Of a stretch of DNA of 64,000 nt, positions 56,704 through 64,000 are shown in pieces (the first letter of the stretch is position 1; the number at the start of each line of letters is the position of its first letter). The notes beneath the pieces were generated by a model, which ran no database searches, was not told the DNA's origin, and was given only the letters and a program-made list of their open reading frames with translations. The stretch lies in assembly GCA_002304925.1 (NCBI GenBank), contig DBPT01000006.1, positions 248,001-312,000 of the forward strand, read 5' to 3'. This DNA is from Prolixibacteraceae bacterium UBA1413 (GTDB lineage Bacteria; Bacteroidota; Bacteroidia; Bacteroidales; Prolixibacteraceae). A program made the translations under genes and the position numbers.

Positions 56704-57834
56704 ATGAAGAAGATCGTCTTAATACTCTTTTTGTTACAGCCCTGGCTGTTCATATCGTGCAAAGAAGATATTGATAACAACGGCAATGATCAGGATAAGG
56801 AAGAAAAAATAGACTGGAATGTTGCTGCCAACAGCAGCAGCAAAGCGCTGGTAAGCTCATTCTGGAATGTCAAAGAGAAGTGTTTTAATACTTTCAGCAC
56901 GGGTGTGCTGAATTTTCAGTACTGGCCACAGGCGCATGCCCTGGATGTCATCATTGACGCCTATTTGCGAACCGGTGACGTGACTTACAAAAATTACATA
57001 AGCCAATGGTTTGAAGGGGTGAAGGTCAAAAACGGGAATAGTTTTAAGAATGACTACTACGACGATATGGAGTGGAATGCATTGGCTATCCTTCGCGCCT
57101 TCAAAGTCACCGGCGATGTGAAATATAAAGAAGCCGCTCTCGAAATCTGGGAGTACATAAAAGTCGGGTGGAATGAGAATGCCGGTGGTGGTATCACCTG
57201 GAAAAAAGGAATGGAATACAGTAAAAACGCCTGTTCCAATGGCCCGGCATGCATCCTGGCTGCCCGCCTTTACCAGGAGTTCGGCGACGAAAAAAACAAA
57301 GATTGGGCTCTTAAAATTTACAACTGGGAAAAATCAACCCTTTTCAACAGCAACAACGGGATCGTTTATGACAATATCAACAGCGAAACCGGCAAAATCC
57401 AGAATTGGATTTTTACCTATAATCAGGGAACTTTCATTGGTTCAGCAGTGGAATTACATAAAATATTCAATGAAAAATCTTATCTGAACGATGCAGTTTT
57501 AGCGGCAAACTATACCATCAGCAGTTTGGTGGACAATTCCATTCTTAAAAGTGAGGGAACAGGTGATGGCGGTCTTTTTAAGGGTATTTTTGTCAGATAT
57601 TTTACCGACCTGATTCAACAGGACAGGCTGGATGCCACCGATAAAAAACGATACCTTCTTTTCATGAAACACAACGCGGAAACCTTGTGGACGCAAGGGA
57701 CAACGCTTCCTGAGGTTTTCTTTGGCCCAAACTGGAGGGTGAAACCGGGTTCCTCTACCGGGTTAACCGAACAAACGAGCGGATGCATGATGATCGAAGC
57801 AGCGGCTCATTTGCAAAAAGCCGGAATGCTGTAA
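56704..57834 (+). CDS. GH76 endo-alpha-1,6-mannanase lipoprotein
   Basis: 376 residues from the ATG at 56704; lipobox ISC near residue 19. (alpha/alpha)6 barrel with the family catalytic pair Asp120-Asp121 in YYDDMEWNALAIL and the conserved KNACSNGPACILAARLY and YNQGTFIG segments. Cleaves the alpha-1,6-mannan backbone of yeast mannan (or mycobacterial lipomannan), probably at the cell surface after side chains are trimmed. Confidence 0.92.
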   Translation: MKKIVLILFLLQPWLFISCKEDIDNNGNDQDKEEKIDWNVAANSSSKALVSSFWNVKEKCFNTFSTGVLNFQYWPQAHALDVIIDAYLRTGDVTYKNYISQWFEGVKVKNGNSFKNDYYDDMEWNALAILRAFKVTGDVKYKEAALEIWEYIKVGWNENAGGGITWKKGMEYSKNACSNGPACILAARLYQEFGDEKNKDWALKIYNWEKSTLFNSNNGIVYDNINSETGKIQNWIFTYNQGTFIGSAVELHKIFNEKSYLNDAVLAANYTISSLVDNSILKSEGTGDGGLFKGIFVRYFTDLIQQDRLDATDKKRYLLFMKHNAETLWTQGTTLPEVFFGPNWRVKPGSSTGLTEQTSGCMMIEAAAHLQKAGML

Positions 57835-57963
57835 TCATCCGGTTTATTCGCATATTCTGTTTTACAAAACTCTGTTTCACATGAACGAACAAATACAGCC
57901 TTTATGGTAAACTATAACGTACCCGCTGAAATATTTGAACCATAACTATTTAACAGGTCGCTC

Positions 57964-60117
57964 ATGAAAAAACACCTGCTCCTCCTTACCTGCATCTTCC
58001 TTCTTTCCGGTTGTAAGACCGACAAAAAACTCACCGGTTATGTTAATCCATTGCTGGGAACGGCAACGCTGTGGGAACCTGAAGATCTGGGATATGTCCG
58101 CAAAATCAGGGAACGTACCTGGGGCGCTGAAGTGTTTCCCGGCGCCTCCCTGCCCAATGCCATGGTTCAGCTTAGTCCGGTAACCCAGTTCAGAAGCGGT
58201 GCCGGATACCAGTATGAAGATACGGTCATCTACGGATTTGCCCACACCAACAAAGGGCACTGGAATCTGTTGCATATTCCCCTGTTACCGGTTACGGGAA
58301 ACATCACCCCTCAAGATTACAGGTCGGGATTCAGCCACGAAAATGAGACCGCACATCCCGGGTACTACCAGGTGTTTCTGAAACGCTATCGCATCAATGC
58401 CGAATTGACTTCGACCTTGCGCTGCGGATACCACCGGTATACCTTCCCCCCGGGAGAAGAAAAAAAACTGGTTGCCGACATGACCCGCTCCAATAACCGC
58501 GTGACCAACTGGAAAATCGAGAAAGCCGGCGATCATCTTTTCACGGGGTTCCAACAGGCGGAGGGGAAATTGTATTTCTATGCACTCTCCAACTACCCGG
58601 TGAATAATATTGAACAATTAAAGGAAGATGACCGGGAAATATCGTTGGTGACCTTTGGAGATAGCAAAGGGAAAAAACCGCTGGAACTTAAAATAGGTTT
58701 TTCCTTTGTAAGTGTCGAAAATGCCCAAATGAACCTGGAACAGGAAATGATAGACAAGCCTTTTTCCAGGGTTCGCAAGGAAGCGGATAAGACCTGGGAA
58801 TCACTTTTGTCAAAAATTGAGGTGACAGGGGGAACCGAGCGGGAAAAAGGAATCTTCTATTCCTGCCTTTACAGATCCTTCCTCTGGCCGGCACTCCGAA
58901 GCGATGTCAACAAGGATTATATCGACGAGAGAAACCACGTCGTCAACAACGGATTCCATTATTACACCAATCCCTCCTTCTGGGACGACTACCGAAATAA
59001 GCTCATATTGCTGGGGATGATCTCTCCGGAAGTAACCCTTGACGTCATCCAATCCCTTACCGACAAAGGAGAAAAAAGAGGAGGATATATGCCTACTTTC
59101 TTTCACGGGGATCATGCTTCTGTGTTTATCGCTGGATCCTATCTGCGGGGTTTGAAAGATTTTGACCTGGAACGGGCCTATAAGCTGCTGTTGAAGAATG
59201 CTACAGTTCCCGGGCGTGGCGGAAGGCCTTATCTGGACGAGTACATGGAAAGGGGCTGGATTGCCGAAAAAGATACGACAAATGTCCCTACCTGGGATGA
59301 ATACAAGGCAGCGGTCACCAAAACGGTGGAATACGCCTATGACGACTACGCCACAGCCCTGATAGCCAAAGAACTGGGTGATGAGGAAAATTACAGGATG
59401 CTCATGGGACGCACAGGCAATTACAAGAATCTGTTTGACCCGGGAACCGGCTTCTGGAGGGGTAAAATTGACAACGGCGACTGGATTGAAGATTTTGATC
59501 CATATTACCCTTATTACGCTTACATGTTCAGGGAAGCCAATGCCTGGCAATCCCTGTTTTTTGCCCCGCACGATGTGGATGGAATGTTAGCCCTTTACCC
59601 CAGCCATCAGGCGGTTGAACTGAAGCTGGATTCGTTGTTCACGGTACCCTGGAAAGGCTATGAGGCCCACAACATGACCGGGTTTATCGGGAATTACTGT
59701 CATGGCAATCAACCCGATCATCATATTCCTTATACCTATACCTTCATCGGCAGGCAGGAGAAAACCCAGGCCGTACTGGACAGCATCATGGGCAGGTTTT
59801 ACGATATGGGGGCAGATAAACTGGCTTATGCCGGGATGGACGATGCCGGAGAAATGTCAGCCTGGTATGTTTTCAACGCCATCGGATTGTATACTTACTC
59901 CCCGGCAGATCCTGAATATATGGTTACAGTTCCGCTGTTTGACAAAATCCGGTTTACATTGGGCGACAATACCACATTTACCATCAGAAAGAGCGGCAAC
60001 GGGAAGAAAATTCAAGGAATTACCTACGGTGGTAATAAATTGGAGGGATGGTTTATTTCTCACCGTCAGCTTCAGGAAGGCAAAGAATTAACCGTACAAA
60101 CTGAGGATATTCGGTAA
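57964..60117 (+). CDS. GH92 exo-alpha-mannosidase family lipoprotein with Glu-to-Gln at the general-acid site
   Basis: 717 residues, lipobox LSGC (Cys17). N-terminal beta-sandwich opening YVNPLLGT, then the (alpha/alpha)6 catalytic domain. Conserved GH92 segments: PGASLPNAMVQLSP, WDDYRNK and DDAGEMSAWYVFNAIG, with the Asp pair that serves as base. The normally invariant GNEP acid motif reads HGNQPDHH, with Gln583 (codon CAA, 59710-59712) in place of Glu. In characterised GH92 enzymes this Glu is the general acid; Gln occurs in an enzyme that removes mannose linked through phosphate. The substrate may therefore be mannosyl-phospho-mannan. It is last in the PUL. Confidence 0.9.
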   Translation: MKKHLLLLTCIFLLSGCKTDKKLTGYVNPLLGTATLWEPEDLGYVRKIRERTWGAEVFPGASLPNAMVQLSPVTQFRSGAGYQYEDTVIYGFAHTNKGHWNLLHIPLLPVTGNITPQDYRSGFSHENETAHPGYYQVFLKRYRINAELTSTLRCGYHRYTFPPGEEKKLVADMTRSNNRVTNWKIEKAGDHLFTGFQQAEGKLYFYALSNYPVNNIEQLKEDDREISLVTFGDSKGKKPLELKIGFSFVSVENAQMNLEQEMIDKPFSRVRKEADKTWESLLSKIEVTGGTEREKGIFYSCLYRSFLWPALRSDVNKDYIDERNHVVNNGFHYYTNPSFWDDYRNKLILLGMISPEVTLDVIQSLTDKGEKRGGYMPTFFHGDHASVFIAGSYLRGLKDFDLERAYKLLLKNATVPGRGGRPYLDEYMERGWIAEKDTTNVPTWDEYKAAVTKTVEYAYDDYATALIAKELGDEENYRMLMGRTGNYKNLFDPGTGFWRGKIDNGDWIEDFDPYYPYYAYMFREANAWQSLFFAPHDVDGMLALYPSHQAVELKLDSLFTVPWKGYEAHNMTGFIGNYCHGNQPDHHIPYTYTFIGRQEKTQAVLDSIMGRFYDMGADKLAYAGMDDAGEMSAWYVFNAIGLYTYSPADPEYMVTVPLFDKIRFTLGDNTTFTIRKSGNGKKIQGITYGGNKLEGWFISHRQLQEGKELTVQTEDIR

Positions 60118-60210
60118 AAGCCGCCAGCTCATCACGGAACTGTTCGTGTCCGTGTTCGCCGCCATTGGATAAAACGAACATCTGGTATCGAAAAGATATG
60201 CCGATTATTC

Positions 60211-60218
60211 TATTTTTG
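60211..60218 (+). promoter_or_regulatory. Candidate -7 box for the SWIM/SNF2 helicase gene
   Basis: TATTTTTG matches TAnnTTTG, about 44 bases before the ATG at 60262. No TTTG lies at the expected upstream spacing. Confidence 0.35.
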
Positions 60219-60261
60219 TTCCTGTCAACAAAATTCCAATTCCAACTCCAACTTAGAATTT

Positions 60262-63200
60262 ATGAGCGGATCCTTCGGAAAAACCTGGTGGGGAGAGAAG
60301 TGGCTGCAATCGCTGAACAACATTGATTTCAGCAACCGGCTGCCACGCGGAGCCTCCTATGCCAGAAAAGGGGCGGTGGAGAAAATCACCATTACCGGCA
60401 ACCACATTTCGGCCAAAGTGAAGGGGTCGCGGCCCCGGCCATACAAAGTCGATATCATCATGCCTCCCTTCTTTGATCCCGAACTGGAGAATTTTCTCCG
60501 GGACCTCACACGGCAACCGGTGATCATTTCCAGGTTGCTGAATCGCGAACTGGATCCTTCCCTGCTTGACCTGGCAATGAAACATGGGTTAAAGGTTTTT
60601 CCCCGGCAGTGGAGCGACCTGAAGATGCAATGTTCCTGTCCCGACTGGGCTGTTCCCTGCAAACACCTGGCTGCTGTCATCTACAAAGTCTCTTCGGAGA
60701 TTGACAACAATCCCTTTCAGGTTTTCACCATCCATAATGTAGATCTTCTCCGGAGACTTGACCAGCTTGGGATTGTGATCCATAAAGAAAACATGGAAAT
60801 TCCGGGAATTAAGGAGCTTTGTTTAGAGAAGAAAAAATCCGCAACAAAGTTTGATCCTGAAAATGCATATAATAAACTCTCCTTCACCGGGCTTCAATCC
60901 CTCCACGAACCCCTGACAGCCCTTCTTTCCCCTTCTCCGGCATTTTATACCACGTCAGAAACAGATTTCCGGGAAAAATACCGTGCACTCCTGACCCGGG
61001 TGGTCAAAAGCACCCAAAAGGCAGCAAAGGGAAAAATCGCCCTTGAAGAATTCTTTTCCGGAGCCTCTAATATAGAGCAGCAGATCAACCCCTATTCGGA
61101 ACTCACGATTGTCCTGAATGACCAGTTCAGGGCACAGGTATGGATCGATGACCTTAAATATACCATCCCGGAACTTTTATTACAGCTTTCGCGGATTCAT
61201 AGTTCCCGCATCTACGACTACCAGCCCTCGACAGCGGCCCTTCACACTGCGCTACACCTCTCGCTGCAACTGGTCGCCCATGGTGCCATTGTTCCCCAGA
61301 TCGTCAGGTTAACCGGGAAAGCTTATATCGTCCGCTGGTTACCGGCGATGATCAGCAGCGATGTGAAAAAGCTGGTGGATGAGCTGGAAAACATATTGCT
61401 GCCCGATCTCTGTTACTGGCAGGAAGGGGAGAAACTCACAGTCATCAACAGGGAACCCGCCCTGAACCTCCTTTCGCTCTTTATTACCGAAATCGTACGG
61501 ATCGTCAGTTACAGGGTGGAGGATAACCTGTTTGAATCCCTTTTCTTTAAGTCAGCGGCCTATCCTTTTAACCTGCCAGGGGAAGAATCCCTGCCGGGGG
61601 GTATCCAGGTCTGGCTTCAAAAATATTACCTTACACAGGGCAGGTTTAAACCCATGCTCCTGGTGGAAGAAACCAGGGATAACAGGTTTATTGTCCAGGT
61701 GAACATTCAGGACAGAAACCATCCAAACGAAGCGTCCACCCCCTTGCAGACCATACTCAAGGATGAACAATATGGAAATGAACGTTTTGAAATTTTGCAA
61801 TCGCTGACCCAGTTAAGCGCCTTCATTTCGGGACTTGACACCTACATCAATGCCGGTGGAAAAGAGGATCTGATCATGACCAATGAGGTTTTTACCCGTT
61901 TCCTGATGGAAATGATTCCGGCCATCCAACTCCTCAACATTTCAGTATTGCTGCCCATATCTTTGCAGGAAATATTACGGCCCAAAGCCAGTGTTAAATT
62001 GAAGAGCAAGCCTTCAGCCAGGGGGTTTCTCCGGCTTGATAAATTGCTTGATTTTGACTGGCAGATCGCCATCGGTGATACACTGCTGCCCCCGGAGGAG
62101 TTTGAGAAGCTCCTGAAGCGATCCGAAGGACTGATCAGATTTAAAAAAAGATACATCTATGTTGAAAAGGAAGATCTGGAAAAGATCCACCGCCATTTAT
62201 CCCAACCGGGGGAAATTTCAGCATTCCAGATGCTCAGGGCGGCGCTTTCGGGGGAATACCAGGGGGCACCGGTTTCGATGACCGATGAAGTAAAAGAAAT
62301 GGTGAGCGAGCTGATCAACGTTGGAGAAGTCAAGCTGCCCGAAGGACTTCAGGCGTTGATGCGCCCCTACCAGCACAGGGGTTTTTCATGGATCTACCGC
62401 AATGCACAGATCGGTTTCGGATCGGTGCTTGCCGATGACATGGGGTTGGGGAAAACCCTCCAGGTCATAGCCACCATCCTCAAATTCAAGGAAGAAAGAG
62501 TTCTCGAGAAGGAAAAGGTACTCGTGGTGGCTCCCACCGGGTTACTAACCAACTGGCAGGCTGAAATCCAGAAATTTGCACCATCCCTGCTGACGGAAAT
62601 TTATCACGGCACCACACGCGACCTGAAACGGCTGAGTGAGGTTGACATCCTGATCACCTCCTACGGGATGGCCCGGAGGGATGCCGATCAATTTAAAAAG
62701 ATGAAGTGGCATACCCTGGTTATCGACGAAGCCCAGTACATAAAAAACCAGGAAACCCAACAAACCAAAGCCATCAAATCCATCAAAGCGGGGAATTGTA
62801 TTGCCCTGAGCGGCACGCCGGTGGAAAACCGGCTGAGCGAACTTTGGAGCATCATGGACTTTAGCAACCGCGGATTCCTGGGATCCCTCAAAGAATTTCA
62901 GGATACCTGGGCACAACCGATTGAACAACTCAACGACCGCGAAACAGCAAACAAACTGAAGAAAGTCACTGCCCCGTTTATGATGCGGCGCCTGAAAACC
63001 GATAAAAACATCATCTCAGACCTGCCCGACAAAATCGAGATCGACAGCTACGCGTCATTGACCAGTGTGCAGGCCGGACTCTATGAAAAAACCCTCGATG
63101 AAGCCATGGACGCCATTGAAGGGGTTTCCGGCACCGACCAGAAAGCGCTCTTCGTAAGGCAGGGACTGGTCTTGCAGATGATCCTCGCCTTGAAACAGAT

Positions 63201-63780
63201 TTGCAACCACCCCGCCCAATTCCTCAAAAACGGGGAGACAGACGCTTCGCTGAGCGGAAAGGTGGAACTGTTATTCGACAAACTCGACAGCATCACAGAG
63301 AGTAACGAGAAAGTCCTGCTTTTTACCCAATTTACCCAGATGGGTGACCTGCTCCGTCACTTCATCACAGAACGGTACCACAACGAACCGCTTTATATTC
63401 ACGGGGGATGTTCGATCGACCAACGGAAGGAGATGGTAGAGCGGTTCCAGAACAACCACGCCGACCGCATTTTCCTGTTGTCACTGAAGGCCGCAGGTAC
63501 CGGACTGAATTTGACAGCCGCCAGCCATGTAATCCATTACGATCTCTGGTGGAATCCGGCGGTGGAAGCCCAGGCCACCGACCGGGCCTACCGGATCGGT
63601 CAGAAAAACAATGTGATGGTCCACCGCTTCATCACCCGGAACACCTTTGAAGAAAAGATCAACGAAATGATCCGGAAGAAAAAGGCATTGGCGGAAATGA
63701 CCGTGGCCACCGGGGAAAGCTGGATCGGCAACCTCAGCAACAAGGAACTGCGGGAAATCTTTACGCCGGGGGAAAAATGA
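60262..63780 (+). CDS. SWIM-zinc-finger SNF2/Rad54-family helicase
   Basis: 1172 residues. N-terminal SWIM zinc finger with Cys124, Cys126, Cys133 and His135 (CSCPDWAVPCKH), preceded by the family opening KTWWGEKWLQSL. A large middle region leads to the SNF2 ATPase. Walker A is DDMGLGKT with Lys731, motif II is DEAQ, motif III is SGTPVENR, and the C-terminal lobe ends with DRAYRIGQKNNV. Such proteins remodel or translocate on double-stranded DNA; roles in repair and transcription recycling are proposed, and relatives occur in defence loci. It stands alone after the PUL. Confidence 0.92.
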   Translation: MSGSFGKTWWGEKWLQSLNNIDFSNRLPRGASYARKGAVEKITITGNHISAKVKGSRPRPYKVDIIMPPFFDPELENFLRDLTRQPVIISRLLNRELDPSLLDLAMKHGLKVFPRQWSDLKMQCSCPDWAVPCKHLAAVIYKVSSEIDNNPFQVFTIHNVDLLRRLDQLGIVIHKENMEIPGIKELCLEKKKSATKFDPENAYNKLSFTGLQSLHEPLTALLSPSPAFYTTSETDFREKYRALLTRVVKSTQKAAKGKIALEEFFSGASNIEQQINPYSELTIVLNDQFRAQVWIDDLKYTIPELLLQLSRIHSSRIYDYQPSTAALHTALHLSLQLVAHGAIVPQIVRLTGKAYIVRWLPAMISSDVKKLVDELENILLPDLCYWQEGEKLTVINREPALNLLSLFITEIVRIVSYRVEDNLFESLFFKSAAYPFNLPGEESLPGGIQVWLQKYYLTQGRFKPMLLVEETRDNRFIVQVNIQDRNHPNEASTPLQTILKDEQYGNERFEILQSLTQLSAFISGLDTYINAGGKEDLIMTNEVFTRFLMEMIPAIQLLNISVLLPISLQEILRPKASVKLKSKPSARGFLRLDKLLDFDWQIAIGDTLLPPEEFEKLLKRSEGLIRFKKRYIYVEKEDLEKIHRHLSQPGEISAFQMLRAALSGEYQGAPVSMTDEVKEMVSELINVGEVKLPEGLQALMRPYQHRGFSWIYRNAQIGFGSVLADDMGLGKTLQVIATILKFKEERVLEKEKVLVVAPTGLLTNWQAEIQKFAPSLLTEIYHGTTRDLKRLSEVDILITSYGMARRDADQFKKMKWHTLVIDEAQYIKNQETQQTKAIKSIKAGNCIALSGTPVENRLSELWSIMDFSNRGFLGSLKEFQDTWAQPIEQLNDRETANKLKKVTAPFMMRRLKTDKNIISDLPDKIEIDSYASLTSVQAGLYEKTLDEAMDAIEGVSGTDQKALFVRQGLVLQMILALKQICNHPAQFLKNGETDASLSGKVELLFDKLDSITESNEKVLLFTQFTQMGDLLRHFITERYHNEPLYIHGGCSIDQRKEMVERFQNNHADRIFLLSLKAAGTGLNLTAASHVIHYDLWWNPAVEAQATDRAYRIGQKNNVMVHRFITRNTFEEKINEMIRKKKALAEMTVATGESWIGNLSNKELREIFTPGEK

Positions 63781-63828
63781 CGGATTATTCTTTGGGGCAT
63801 TATTGTGATATAAATGTATATTTGTATC

Positions 63829-64000
63829 ATGACTCCGAAGAAATTACCATACGCTCCATTACAAGAAGTTATATTTGAGGGTAAATGGGAACTTTCAATT
63901 GATCCTCATACTAAAACATTTGTTGATCCTGAATACCCGTTTGCCTTGGGGAAATTTCAACAATCCATAAACAGCAAATTTCCTGTTTACAAAGTGAAAA
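63829..64000 (+). CDS. TIGR04255-like protein, 5' part only
   Basis: 57 codons visible before the window ends. The opening KLPYAPLQEVIFEGKWEL resembles the start of TIGR04255, a sporadically distributed family of unknown function often met in accessory or defence-type regions. The ATG at 63829 lies only 4 bases after a -7-like box (TATATTTG, 63817-63824), with TTTG 22 bases further upstream (63791-63794). The transcript would therefore be nearly leaderless. Confidence 0.55.
   Translation, partial: MTPKKLPYAPLQEVIFEGKWELSIDPHTKTFVDPEYPFALGKFQQSINSKFPVYKVK

Overview
The window is chromosomal DNA from a member of the Bacteroidota, most likely order Bacteroidales. The evidence is a complete type IX secretion (T9SS/gliding) gene cluster, two SusC/SusD pairs, an ECF sigma/FecR pair feeding a SusC with an STN domain, C-terminal T9SS sorting domains on two exported proteins, and one textbook Bacteroidetes promoter (TTTG-N19-TAAATTTG). 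I see no tRNA, rRNA, CRISPR array, phage or intact insertion sequence.

Layout. 0.1-2.8 kb: DPE2-like 4-alpha-glucanotransferase (-). 3.0-5.4 kb: a three-gene metal ABC transporter with overlapping cistrons (+). 5.5-12.7 kb (-): the T9SS operon porP/sprF-gldK-gldL-gldM-gldN, followed by a second gldK-like gene behind a 14-bp hairpin. 12.8-16.3 kb (-): topA, overlapped by one base by a ureohydrolase-like gene whose metal ligands are degenerate. 16.5-23.9 kb: class A PBP, a C-terminally anchored unknown protein, rlmN, a NagB/PIG-L fusion and a ROK kinase. 24.2-28.8 kb: SusC/SusD pair 1. 28.9-31.9 kb: a secreted alpha/beta hydrolase gene flanked by 103-bp direct repeats, with a decayed ROK-kinase fragment at its 5' side. 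31.9-37.0 kb (-): a YhbP-like protein, a secreted M1 aminopeptidase, and a sugar transporter/ROK glucokinase operon. 37.5-47.2 kb (+): a stand-alone GMP-synthase ATP pyrophosphatase, an exported Gfo/Idh oxidoreductase and ThuA-like pair, GH2, a CBM9-like T9SS cargo and a GH95 alpha-fucosidase. 47.4-60.1 kb (+): a polysaccharide utilisation locus (PUL) with ECF sigma, FecR, SusC, SusD, two SusE/F-like lipoproteins, GH76 and GH92. 60.3-63.8 kb (+): a SWIM/SNF2 helicase. The right edge cuts a TIGR04255-like gene.

How it fits together. The 47-60 kb PUL reads as an alpha-mannan (fungal cell wall type) system. The receptor signals through FecR to the sigma factor, SusCDE/F proteins bind and import, the GH76 lipoprotein cuts the alpha-1,6 backbone and GH92 trims side chains. 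The GH92 carries Gln583 where the family normally has its general-acid Glu. That substitution is known from mannosyl-phosphate-cleaving GH92 enzymes, so this locus may handle phosphomannan caps. The T9SS machinery at 5-13 kb would export the M1 aminopeptidase and the CBM9-like protein.

Limits. Everything is read by eye from sequence. Family calls rest on motifs and overall resemblance, not on searches. Promoters are matches to the Bacteroidetes consensus only.
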